This document shows, piece by piece, positions 1 to 13,068 of a DNA stretch of 64,000 nucleotides. Source of the stretch: Xestospongia bergquistia (Eukaryota; Porifera; Demospongiae; Haplosclerida; Petrosiidae); contig OZ014425.1 in NCBI GenBank assembly GCA_963965975.1, positions 5,159,501 through 5,223,500 on the forward strand, in the 5' to 3' direction. The notes beneath the pieces are model-generated. The model made no database searches, was not told the origin of the DNA, and worked only from the letters and a program-made list of their open reading frames with translations. Each line of letters begins with the position of its first letter. Positions within the stretch are counted from its first letter, which is position 1. The translations under genes and the position numbers were made by a program.

Positions 1-113
1 ATTCTGTTTCTTCTTCTTCAACTTCAAGGAGAGCAGATAATGTCTCCAAATCTATTGGAAAATAAGTGAGTACTTCTCAACAAAATGAAGGATCTACCTT
101 CTTCAAAGTCCAT
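1..113 (-). CDS. MCM10: MCM10, first two exons (partial at window edge)
   Basis: This is the start of a minus-strand gene that runs off the left edge. Exon 1 is 98-113 (ATG at 111-113 on the reverse strand) and exon 2 is 1-51, separated by a 46-bp GT-AG intron in correct phase. The joined peptide begins MDFEEDLETLSALLEVEEEE, which resembles the acidic N-terminus of animal MCM10 (human starts MDEEED, then a Leu-rich TALLEE stretch). MCM10 is a replication-initiation factor that binds DNA and the CMG helicase. Independent support comes from a relic of the MCM10 OB-fold/zinc-finger region at 36.1-36.8 kb, lying beside a TRMU relic in the same orientation, as expected if MCM10 is the left neighbour here. 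Only about 22 residues are visible, so the call rests on a short match plus context. Confidence 0.6.
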
Positions 114-280
114 GACTTTCCCGCGTTAGCCAACGAAAATGGGAGGAGTTTAAAAAGTAGTAACTAATTATTAATATTTTTAAATAAAATGATTAATTAA
201 AAGTACGTGGGCGTTCCTTTCGTATATTGTGCATTCTTATTAATGTTCCTTTAATTTAGTTTATTATTTTCTTTATAGCA
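114..280. promoter_or_regulatory. Shared intergenic promoter of MCM10 and ALDH5A1
   Basis: Only 167 bp separate the divergent start codons of the MCM10-like gene (-) and ALDH5A1 (+), so both core promoters must lie here unless 5' UTR introns extend them. The segment is AT-rich with two GC-richer patches (around 120-140 and 206-216). No clear TATA box was seen. A possible 3' splice site lies just before the ALDH5A1 ATG (tttatag at about 273-279), so an upstream non-coding exon is possible. Confidence 0.45.
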
Positions 281-2361
281 ATGTCTGCTGGTAAGAAATC
301 TTTGGATTTTCTTGGACGTGGAGTGCCAGAAATTGCTCGATCAGCACTAATCAATAACAAAGCATGGATTGGAGGTCAATGGGTATCATCCATTAGAGGT
401 ACAACCTATCCTGTGGTGAACCCCGCCTCATTAGAACTAATCACTGAGGTACATGATCCACTAGAATATGACCATGTACTGTGGTTAGATCATGATGCTA
501 CTAGAAATGACCATCATAATACAACAATGAGATATTAATATACTAGACCTTAAAATAAATGTATTAAAATTTGACACTATTATATATAATATGTTGCCAT
601 ATATCAGGTACCTGATATGACTGGGGAGGATGCTCAATTGGCCGTTGAGTCATCATATACTGCTCAAAAGAATTGGGCAAGATGCACAGCGAAAGTATTT
701 TAATAATTTTAATAATCTTAATTTGTTCTATATATTACAGGAGAGAGCTCATGTATTACGTAAATGGTATGAATTAATGATGAGATATCAATCTGATTTA
801 GCTAAAATTATAACACTTGAACAGGTTAGCATTGATATAGACTATATTAATTAATGTCTTAATAATTAGGGTAAACCCCTCATTGAAGCTACAACAGAAG
901 TTGCTTATGGTGCATCTTTTGTGGAGTGGTATGCAGAAGAAGGGAAAAGAGTATATGGAGATATCGTACCTCCAACGATTAATGATAGACGGATCTTACT
1001 CTTAAAACAACCAGTGGGCGTGGCTGCTCTAATTGTCCCTGTAAATATAATTATGTTCATTATATATATTCTATTGTTCTCTAGTGGAATTTTCCTATAG
1101 CTATGATAACTCGCAAAGCAGGAGCTGCTCTTGCTGCTGGATGTGCTGCCGTGGTTAAACCCTCTGAAGAAACACCACTTAGTGCTTTAGCTATAGCAGA
1201 AGTTTGTAAACTAATGACATCATTATGACATCATTTATATCTTTAGCTGGCTCATGAAGCAGGACTACCAGCTGGAGTATTAAATGTTATCACTTGTAGC
1301 CGTGAATCAGTAGATGAAGTCAGTAATGTACTATTAGAAGATGATCGGATAGCTAAATTATCATTTACTGGATCTACAGCTACTGGAAAGGTTAACTCCT
1401 CCCATTTCTCCACCCCTTTGTTATCTCTCTTATAGAAACTAATGGCCAAGTGTGCTAATACTGTTAAAAAAGTTTCACTTGAATTAGGAGGGAATGCCCC
1501 TTTCATTGTCTTTAATACAGCTGATGTACAGGCTGCAGTCCGAGGTGCAATGGCTGGTAAATTTCGTAATACAGGACAGGTTAGATTTGCACATGATAGT
1601 CATGTGATCTAATGCTTTGTTAGACTTGTGTCTGTCCTAATCGTCTCCTGGTACAAAGTGGCATTTATGATCAATTTGTAGAGGAGTTTGCTAAACAAGT
1701 GTCAACTCTTAAAGTTGGAAATGGGTTTGAGGAAGATGTTCAACAAGGACCGCTTATTACCACAGCTGCAGTCGAAAAGGTATTCCTCAGTGATTACTTT
1801 AATTAAAGCCATTTTTTTCCCTTGAGGTTGAACGTCATGTACAAGATGTCAAAGAGAAAGGAGGCCATGTGTTAGTGGGTGGAGCTAGAGTTAATGACCT
1901 ACCAAGCACATTTTATCAGCCTTCAGTTTTAGTTGACATTACACAAGATATGATAATTAATAAAGAAGAGACTTTTGGACCTGTTGCCCCTATTATTAAG
2001 TAAGTTTATTAACTATGGGGTGTGGTTACTAGCATCAACTAGATTTGATGATGAACAAGAAGCAGTGACAATATCTAATGCTACACATTATGGACTTGTA
2101 GGTCAGTACATTACATAGTCATCGTGACATCATAGTCTCCACCCACTAGGTTATTTCTACTCGTCTGATATCAGTCAGATTTGGCGTGTTGCTGAGAAAC
2201 TAGAGACTGGTATTGTGGGTGTTAATGAGGCTTTGTTATCAACTGAAGTAGCTCCATTTGGTGGTGTTAAACAAAGTGGCTTAGGTCGTGAAGGATCCAA
2301 GTATGGTATTAATGAATATCTCCATATTAAATATCTGTGTTGGGGTAATTTACAACTTTAA
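281..2361 (+). CDS. ALDH5A1: Succinate-semialdehyde dehydrogenase (ALDH5 family)
   Basis: Eleven in-phase exons (281-448, 608-694, 741-824, 870-1040, 1085-1201, 1247-1390, 1436-1579, 1624-1779, 1827-1999, 2043-2101, 2150-2361) give 504 residues ending in TAA. The enzyme oxidises succinate semialdehyde to succinate with NAD+, the last step of GABA breakdown in mitochondria. Visible motifs are the Rossmann/NAD segment with [10 protein letters not shown], the general-base ELGG, the catalytic cysteine in GQTCVC, and EETFGP. The C-V-C pair matches the redox-switch cysteines of animal SSADH, which separates it from generic ALDHs. Length fits the family. Introns are mostly about 40-50 bp; the first, at 159 bp, is the largest. 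The 3' end converges with TRMU, with 57 bp between stop codons. Confidence 0.93.
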
Positions 2362-2418
2362 TTGGTCATAAATCTGATAATTGGTAATTGCTATAGTAAC
2401 AGTTTGTTAATAAGAGAA

Positions 2419-4064
<1,646 letters not shown>

Positions 4065-4133
4065 TTCAGAACAACCTATTAATTAAATAATAATTATATT
4101 ATAAATACAATATTACATGTTACTTGCTAACAT

Positions 4134-4770
4134 ATATTATATTAAATTAATAAAATATTACATGATGTATTAAATTAATAAATTATTACATGTTGTATTA
4201 AATAAATGAAGTATTACATGTTGTATTAAATAAATGAAGTATTACATGTTGTATTAAATAAATAAAGTATTACATGTTGTATTAAATAAATAAATGAAGT
4301 ATTACATGTTGTATTAAATAAATAAATGAAGTATTACATGTTGTATTAAATGAATGAAGTATTACATGTTGTATTAAATAAATAAAGTATTACATGTTGT
4401 ATTAAATGAATGAAGTATTACATGTTGTATTAAATAAATAAAGTATTACATGTTGTATTAAATGAATGAAGTATTACATGTTGTATTAAATAAATAAAGT
4501 ATTACATGTTGTATTAAATGAATGAAGTATTACATGTTGTATTAAATAAATAAAGTATTACATGTTGTATTAAATGAATGAAGTATTACATGTTGTATTA
4601 AATAAATGAAGTATTACATGTTGTATTAAATAAATAAAGTATTACATGTTGTATTAAATGAATGAAGTATTACATGTTGTATTAAATAAATGAAGTATTA
4701 CATGTTGTATTAAATAAATAAAGTATTACATGTTGTATTAAATAAATGAAGTATTACATGTTGTATTAAA
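4134..4770. repeat. 28-bp AT-rich minisatellite between TRMU and GPCR gene 1
   Basis: About 22 head-to-tail units of tattaaataaataaagtatt plus acatgttg, 28 bp each, with 32-bp variants carrying an extra ataa and alternating aaataaat/aaatgaat forms that hint at a higher-order period. The duplicate of this junction near gene 7 (38.22-38.28 kb) has only about one unit, so the array expanded at this site or shrank in the other copy. The stop codon of GPCR gene 1 lies inside the last unit, so the expansion replaced the original end of that receptor's tail. Confidence 0.92.
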
Positions 4771-7700
4771 TAGATATGATTACTGTTCCTTCATTTTTTA
4801 ATACTAGAGAATATTCCATATTCTCTATATCATTGTTATTAGTTGTATTATCTGGTATGAATTTTTCAATTTTCAATGTAGATTTTTCTATAATATCAGC
4901 TGTACTCTCTAATAATAAACAATGGATCAATAGTTATATAATGGATATATACCATCAAATGTTCCAAGAGTATATTGTCCATAGATATTACCAGTAGGAA
5001 CTGGTCTTGCACTATTTTTACGAGTAACCTGTAAACAAGTAAATGTCATGATGTCATTATGACATCATTGTAACTTACTGATGTCCGCATTAAAGTTGTT
5101 TTAGTGAAAGATAGTTTACTGAGAAATTGATAGTTATTTTGTTTGTTATGCCACCATCTTGAGTAAACCTCTCTTACCTGTATATGTGTGTGTATGTGTG
5201 ACATTTATCTACTAGTAGTAATAAATAGATACTTACATGTTTAGATAGAGGGACATAAAGTATGAAGATAATAATACCTTGACCAGCAATAAAGACTGTC
5301 ATTATATATGCAATGAACAGTAATTTATCAGTAAAGAAAAGGACATTAGCTAGCCATCCTATACCCATCACTATAGTAAGTGATATAGATGCTTTCAACC
5401 AATATCTAATAAATAACAATATTAAGTTATAAATTGTAATATATCTTACTTAATATTATCAACTTTAGTTTTATTCAGTTGTGTTTTTTGATGTCTTCTC
5501 ATTATAACAATAGACATGATGAAGAACCCAATATTGACCTGATAATGGAACATTACATTTGTCTATCCATCCATCCATTCATTAAACTTACTAGTAGTAT
5601 TAAGATAACTGGTATAATAAATGACCATATAAATCCACTCTCATAATTTAACCAACATCTATAAAATATTTATTATCATTAAATAATTATATAACTACTA
5701 TTACTAACGCAACCAGTTTGTCATTCTCGTATAACAAGTAATGGCTGTGGTTTTCATCAGTACCAACAAGATATCCAATAGGTACTATAATTAACATATA
5801 TACTCCAGGAATACCTGAATACAATAATAGTTAGAACTAATAAATTAATTAATATAATTACAGACCATAACTCAATAGTGTAAAACACATTATGTAACGT
5901 TTAGGATGTTTAATGAAAACCCTAACAAGAGCAACATATAAGACCACACCCTCCATTAACATCCACATAAATGTCACTAGAAACATGTACTGCAGTACTA
6001 CAGCTATTGATGAACACGCATACTAAATGACAGTAACAATCACATGACTACATACCCAATACTTGGTTTGTTCAATACCCACTACAAATAGAAGTTGTCC
6101 TATCAATAAATTACTACATAACATAACATGAATATAGTTCCTCATACTCCACAGTGATCTATGGACATATATACTATCACTGATATATGTGTGTGTATCT
6201 TACCTCATACAAAGATAGGTCAATATTGTCAGTAACATACATATCATAGAGATAGGTAATAACACAACTCCTATAGTTTGAAGGATCTTACGATCTTTAT
6301 CACTAACCTATAAAATAGACAGTTATATATACAGACATACTCACAGACATACTGGTACTCCTGGACTAAGTAGAATAGCAAAGTGTGTTAGATGATCACA
6401 TTGACATCTTACTGTTGAACCCTCTTGACTAATAAGACTACACCCATTAGTGCTCCACTCACCACTTGGTAATCTTATATCAGATCTAATAGGAGATATA
6501 ATACACTCAATATATTATTGATAGAATTATGTACAATTTAAACTGCCAATATACACAAGATAAATTATCACTACTTGATATCTGTGGAGAGGAAGAAGAG
6601 ATATGGTTGCTATGACAACTGAGTATGTCTTGTTATACCTGTTGACTAGACAAGTTAAACAAGATGTTAACTGGTGTAGTCAGATCTGTTATAGAACAGT
6701 CTGTACAATTAGTAGAAGAGAGAACTGGAGATATGATAGATTGGTTAGGATCTTCAGGAGGTAACCATCTTGATAAATTTTGGTAGTAAAATGAAGCTAT
6801 TTTAACTGGTAGATTATCAAATATATCAGGAGGTAATGTAATAGAATTATTATTAACAGATATTGCTTGAATTGGACCAGTTACAGTTGTAATCTCTTTA
6901 ACAGTAAATGCTATATATACAAGAGAGACATAGAGTATACAACTAATATATATATATATATACCTACCAATAGTATCTCCTATCATCTGTAGTCCTGTAG
7001 TATTATAGAGATATAGTGCAAATAGATCTAATGTTAGGAGGAGTTCACTACCAATAGATCGCCTCTTATCCTACATTTAGTAACATAATTAATATGTTGT
7101 TTTTTTAGTAAATTTCTGATTTACCATGTTATTAGAAATACTTTCATCAAATAATATATCAATGGTCAATTTTTTAAAACACTGTAAATATTTTAAATTT
7201 TATTACTCACATATGTTTCATACCTCAGTGAAATTAATTGAAACAGGATCTTGTGACTGGTTTAACTGGTTATTAACAATAGTAGAAAATAAGAAAATAG
7301 TTTGATCAACTGTTATATCTTCATTATTTTCATAACATAATATTTTCAAAGCTGTTATAGAAGAACTATTGATCTGTGTATGTAATAGAATGAGAGATGA
7401 TATTACAAATTATATTAGTACTATACTTTTGATAATATAGTATTAAATTGTTTACTAGTAAAACAATAAATACTATCATCCCAGTTACCATCTTGTTTAC
7501 ATAGTCTGGTACCTGTTAGAGAGGATTATAATGTAAGGAGAAGTTATCATTTACCATTAACAGTTCCTTTATAACAGTAAAAACCAGTGACATTATGACC
7601 TGGTAGTGTCTCTGGCCATATACCATCAGTAGAACAAGTTATAGGAGTTGGAGATGGAGTAGATATAATGTTTGTACTTGTCTGACTGGTTATACTTGTT

Positions 7701-9225
7701 TCAGTAATACTGGTCATACTAGATTTGCTAGTAAAACAATAAATACTATCATCCCAGTTACCATCTTGTTTACATAGTCTGGTACCTGTTAGAGAGGATT
7801 ATAATGTAAGGAGAAGTTATCACTTACCATTAACAGTTCCTTTATAACAGTAAAAACCAGTGACATTATGACCTGGTAGTGTCTCTGGCCATATACCATC
7901 AGTAGAACAAGTTATAGGAGTTGGAGATGGAGTAGATATAATGTTTGTACTTGTCTGACTGGTTATACTTGTTTCAGTAATACTGGTCATACTAGATTTG
8001 CTAGTAAAACAATAAATACTATCATCCCAGTTACCATCTTGTTTACATAGTCTGGTACCTGTTAGAGAGGATTATAATGTAAGGAGAAGTTATCATTTAC
8101 CATTAACAGTTCCTTTATAACAGTAAAAACCAGTGACATTATGACCTGGTAGTGTCTCTGGCCATATACCATCAGTAGAACAAGTTATAGGAGTTGGAGA
8201 TGGAGTAGATATAATGTTTGTACTTGTCTGACTGGTTATACTTGTTTCAGTAATACTGGTCATACTAGATTTGCTAGTAAAACAATAAATACTATCATCC
8301 CAGTTACCATCTTGTTTACATAGTCTGGTACCTGTTAGAGAGGATTATAATGTAAGGAGAAGTTATCATTTACCATTAACAGTTCCTTTATAACAGTAAA
8401 AACCAGTGACATTATGACCTGGTAGTGTCTCTGGCCATATACCATCAGTAGAACAAGTTATAGGAGTTGGAGATGGAGTAGATATAATGTTTGTACTCCT
8501 CATACTGGTTATACTTGTTTCAGTGGATAACTTACTGGTCAGACTGGTTTTCATTGATTTTATTGTTGTTTTGTCATTACTGATTGTAAATGTTTCAGTT
8601 GGTATAATAATCAAATGTGAAGTATATGTTACACTGTTTGTTATGAAAGAGCTGGTTATACTAGTTATACTAGAACTGCTTGGGGTTATAACAGTGCTAG
8701 TAAAACTAGTCACACCAGAACTTGTTGCGTCAATGGTCATTACAGAACAGTTTGTCAGTAATACTGAATTGTGGCCAGCTAAATAATATCTATCAGATTG
8801 TAGTCCTTTAATTCTACCATGAGAAAAGTATGTTTCTTCAAGTGGTAGGTTAGCTATAATTGTGTCATTAATATAGAGAATGACATTATTAATTGACCAA
8901 GAGCAGCAAGTTGAAGGAGAATACCACTGAAAATATACAATATCATTATTTGGAAGATCTAGTTGGTAATTTATTTCATTATGGGGAGACAAATAATAGT
9001 AGGTAAGAAAATCGACATTATTAATGATATGATGCAAAGCAACGACGATGTGAAATTTACAATAGATATTGTTAGTGCAGTTTTCAAGAGCTAAGCTAAA
9101 CTTTAGCTCGCTATTAAAGAAAAACACGTTATAGTAAAGTATATAGAGAAAGTATTATTGTCTTACTTATTTCCATTAGTGCTGGTTGTAACAGAAAATA
9201 GATATAAGATCACTGTTAAGATCAT
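4766..9225 (-). CDS. Adhesion GPCR gene 1, with four tandem HRM domains
   Basis: The ATG at 9225 opens a signal peptide (MILTVILYLFSVTTS) on exon 9167-9225. Exon 2 starts at 9110 with ELKFSLALENC and carries an ectodomain with the pattern FQW, CSWSINNVIL, which fits the end of a Reelin-like subrepeat. A short Thr/Ser stalk leads to HRM. The HRM exon pair is present four times (7455-8500), each in phase and joined by the linker SSMTSITETSITSQTSTN. GAIN and GPS (about 6360-6990), then 7TM (about 5236-6330), follow. A GAIN exon unlike those of the other genes (KKLTIDILFDESISNN) is used. The tail exons are 4953-5028 and 4766-4908; the last ends inside the minisatellite with EGTVIISI. The receptor appears intact. 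Confidence 0.85.
7455..8500 (-). repeat. 273-bp tandem repeat quadruplicating the HRM exon pair
   Basis: Four near-identical units begin at 7455, 7728, 8001 and 8274, an exact period of 273 bp. The last merges into the exon 2 stalk. Each unit holds, on the minus strand, the HRM second-half exon fused in frame to a Thr/Ser linker and the next HRM first-half exon, plus the short intron that splits HRM (donor after TVNG, acceptor before TRLC). Reading frame and splice phase are kept across all units. Only a rare substitution was seen between units (for example in the intron donor near 7830), so the duplication is very recent or homogenised. Confidence 0.92.
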
Positions 9226-9531
9226 TTCACTATCTTCTCTCTCTATCCAGAACAAAAATATAATTATGTTTAATTAAACATTCCTTCAAATAGTAAAAAC
9301 AGTTGTGGAATTTAGTGTATTTATTATTAGTATTATTATAATAATATGCTTTGTAGTACACATACTTCTGTGTTTAAAAATAATATCAATAAAATACATA
9401 AATAATTATTTCATTATAAATATATAACAATTAAATACTACAGATTATATTATAATGATATGATATAGTTATTGTTATATAGTACAATTAAAACATCTTT
9501 TTATTCTATTTGTTTTCTCTTCTTCCTTCAT
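9226..9531. other. Intergenic spacer between GPCR genes 1 and 2
   Basis: About 300 bp of AT-rich sequence containing the upstream region of gene 1 (polypyrimidine-like run, octct repeats near 9235-9245) and the 3' flank of gene 2. No coding signal or RNA gene was recognised. Confidence 0.6.
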
Positions 9532-12500
9532 TTATAAAAAATGTTCATTGCCTTTATTAGGATCAGTAGATTTTTCTAAAATATCAGCTGTACTCTCTAA
9601 TAATAAACAATGGATCAATAGTTATATAATGGATATATACCATCAAATGTTCCAAGAGTATATTGTCCATAGATATTACCAGTAGGAACTGATCCTACAC
9701 CATTTTTACCACTAACCTGTAAATGAGTAAATGTCATGATGTCATTATGACATCATTGTAACTTACTGATGTCTGTGATTTACTGAAAGATAATTTCATT
9801 TTACTGAGAAATTGATTACGCCACCATCTTGAGTAAGCCTCTCTTACCTGTATATGTGTGTGCAACATTTATCTACTACTAGTAATAATAGATACTTACA
9901 TGTTTAGATAGAGGGACATAAAGTATGAAGATAATAATACCTTGACCAGCAATAAAGACTGTCATTATATATGAAATGAACAGTAATTTATCAGTAAAGA
10001 AAAGAACATTAGCTAGCCATCCTATACCCATCACTATAGTAAGTGATATAGATGACTTCAACCAATATCTAATAAATAATAATATTAAGTTATAAATTGT
10101 AATATATCTTACTTAATATTATCAACTTTAGTTTTATTCAGTTGTGTCTTTTGATGTCTTCTCATTATAACAATAGACATGATGAAGAACCCAATATTGA
10201 CCTGATAATGGAACATTACATTTGTCTATCCATCCATTCATCCATTAAACTTACTAGTAGTATTAAGATAACTGGTATAATAAATGACCATATAAATCCA
10301 CTCTCATAATTTAACCAACATCTATAAAATATTTATTATCATTAAATAATTATATAACTACTATTACTAACACAACCAGTTTGTCATTCTCGTATAACAA
10401 GTAATGGCTGTGGTTTTCATCAGTACCAACAAGATATCCAATAGGTACTATAATTAACATATATACTCCAGGAATACCTGAATACAATAATAGTTAGAAC
10501 TAATAAATTAATTAATATAATTAACATACTGTAACTCAATAGTGTAAAACACATTATGTAACGTTTAGGATGTTTAATGAAAACCCTAACAAGAGCAACA
10601 TATAAGACCACACCCTCCATTAACATCCACATAAATGTCACTAGAAACATGTACTGCAGTACTACAGCTATTGATGAACACACATACTAAATGGCAGTAA
10701 CAATCACATGACAGTCACATGACTACATACCCAATACTTGGTTTGTTCAATACCCACTACAAATAGAAGTTGTCCTATCAATAAATTACTACATAACATA
10801 ACATGAATATAGTTCCTCATACTCCACAGTGATCTATGGACATATATACTATCACTGATATATATGTGTGTGTATCTTACCTCATACAAAGATAGGTCAA
10901 TATTGTCAGTAACATACATATCATAGAGATAGGTAATAACACAACTCCTATAGTTTGAAGGATCTTACGATCTTTATCACTAACCTATAAAATAGACAGT
11001 TATATATACAGACATACTCACAGACATACTGGTACTCCTGGACTAAGTAGAATAGCAAAGTGTGTTAGATGATCACATTGACATCTTACTGTTGAACCCT
11101 CTTGACTAATAAGACTACACCCATTAGTCTTCCACTCACCACTTGGTAATCTTATATCAGATCTAATAGGAGATATAATACACTCAATATATTATTGATA
11201 GGATTATGTACAATTTAAACTGCCAATATACACAAGATATATTATCACTACTTGATATCTGTGTAGAAGAAGAAGAGATATGGTTGCAATGACAACTGAG
11301 TATGTCTTGTTATACCTGTTGACTAGACAAGTTAAACAAGATGTTAACTGGTGTAGTCAGATCTGTTATAGAACAGTCTGTACAATTAGTAGAAGAGAGA
11401 ACTGGAGATATGATAGATTGGTTAGGATCATCAGGAGGTAACCATCTTGATAAATTTTGGTAGTAAAATGAAGCTATTTTAACTGGTAGATTATCAAATA
11501 TATCAGGAGGTAATGTAATAGAATTATTATTAACAGATATTGCTTGAATTGGACCAGTTAGTGTTGTAATCTCTTTAACAGTAAATGCTATATATACAAG
11601 AGAGACATAGAGTATACAACTAATATATATATATATATACCTACCAATAGTATCTCCTATCATCTGTAGTCCTGTAGTATTATAGAGGTATAGTGCAAAT
11701 AGATCTAATGTTAGGAGGAGTTGACTACCAATAGATCGCCTCTTATCCTGTAATTAGTAATGTAATTATTAATGATGTAATTATGAGTCATGTAATTGTG
11801 CTATGTAAACAATAGACCTTACCTTGTCATCAGGAACATTCTCATTGGTTAGTAAGTCATTGATCACATCTTTAAAATACTGCAATAATCCAATATATCA
11901 TACAGACATCAATATTATGATTGTAGATACCTTAGTGAAATTAATTGAAACAGGTTCTGGTGACTGGATTAACTGGTTATTAACAATAGTAGACAATAAG
12001 AAAATAGTTTGATCAACTGTTATATCTTCATTATTTTCACTTAATATTTTCAAAGCTGTTATAGAAGAACTATTGATCTGTGTACGTAATAGAATGAGAG
12101 ATGATATTACAAATTATATTAGTACTATACTTTTGATAATATAGTATTAAATTGTTTACTAGTAAAACAATAAATACTATCATCCCAGTTACCATCTTGT
12201 TTACATAGTCTGGTACCTGTTAGAGAGGATTATAATGTAAGGAGAAGTTATCATTTACCATTAACAGTTCCTTTATAACAGTAAAAACCAATGACATTAT
12301 GACCTGGTAGTGTCTCTGGCCATATACCATCAGTAGAACAAGTTATAGGAGTTAGAGATGGAGCTTGGGAAGAAGCTGGCGAGCTGTGTATGATTTGAGA
12401 AGATACTAATGGAGAGATGAGTATTGTTTGAGAAGATGCTGATGGAGAGATGAGTGTGGTTTGAGAATATACTGATTGAGAGATGAGTACTGTTTGAGAA

Positions 12501-12746
12501 GATGCTGATGGAGAGATGAATACTGTTTGAGAAGAAGGTGATGGAGAGCTCAGTATGGTTTGAGAAGACACTGATGGAGAGATGAAGGCAGGTGAAGATT
12601 GACCATTGACTCTATCAACACTAGAGTATTATAATACATTTACAATTAAACAAATTAGGTATACATAAAGCTAGTACTCACCTTTGTACATTTCTAACAA
12701 AAGTTGAGGTAACAGAAAATAAAGACAGAACTATTATTGCCAGCAT
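9532..12746 (-). CDS. Adhesion GPCR gene 2, minimal ectodomain
   Basis: Exon 1 (12682-12746) encodes the signal peptide MLAIIVLSLFSVTSTF. Exon 2 (12259-12620) goes directly into a Ser/Pro/Gln-rich stalk of imperfect 11-residue repeats (SPSASSQTVLI type) and then the first HRM half. The second half is 12131-12216. There is no Reelin-like domain, making this the shortest ectodomain in the array. GAIN uses the FKDVINDLLTNENVPDD exon type. GPS is at about 11040-11160 with CQCDHLTHFAIL intact. The 7TM exons lie at about 9897-10985. The tail ends ILEKSTDPNKGNEHFL at 9532. Its upstream region, including the original start context, is duplicated upstream of gene 4. Confidence 0.85.
12370..12590 (-). 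repeat. 33-bp coding repeats in the gene 2 stalk
   Basis: About six imperfect units encode 11 residues each around the motif SSQTVLISPSA. They form the whole extracellular stalk of gene 2 and differ in composition from the Thr/Glu-rich stalks of genes 3, 6 and 8, so stalk repeats arose independently in different copies. Confidence 0.8.
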
Positions 12747-13068
12747 CTCTTTTGCAAACACAATAACTAAACAACCATTTCCTATTATATTAGTGGGATT
12801 CTATTTGTGTGGTTAACACCTCAAAGCAATGACTAATTATAGAATTGTAAGATTTCCAGTTTATTTAATTATTTATTTGCTTGTGAAGTGAGATAATAAC
12901 TTTGATGTTATAATTCTTTACATAAAAATGATATAAGAATTATTAAATTAATAGTCAATAAAAATACTACAACAATGTTTTAGAATTTACTAACACTTAA
13001 AATCCCATTTGTTTGGATATATATAAATATATAATTATTATTATATATATTTTGTGAATAATTATATC
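12747..13068. other. Intergenic spacer between GPCR genes 2 and 3
   Basis: AT-rich spacer of about 320 bp with the gene 2 promoter side (12747-12960) and the gene 3 3' flank. It is nearly identical to 22033-22242 plus 22424-22517 downstream of gene 4, apart from the 180-bp insert there. No gene seen. Confidence 0.6.

Noticed and set aside
630-854. 74-codon frame inside ALDH5A1
   Set aside because: It reads through an intron in a different phase from the exons; the spliced model accounts for the region.
4134-4770. CRISPR-like regular repeats
   Set aside because: Units are directly adjacent with no unique spacers and very AT-rich; it is a minisatellite in an animal genome.
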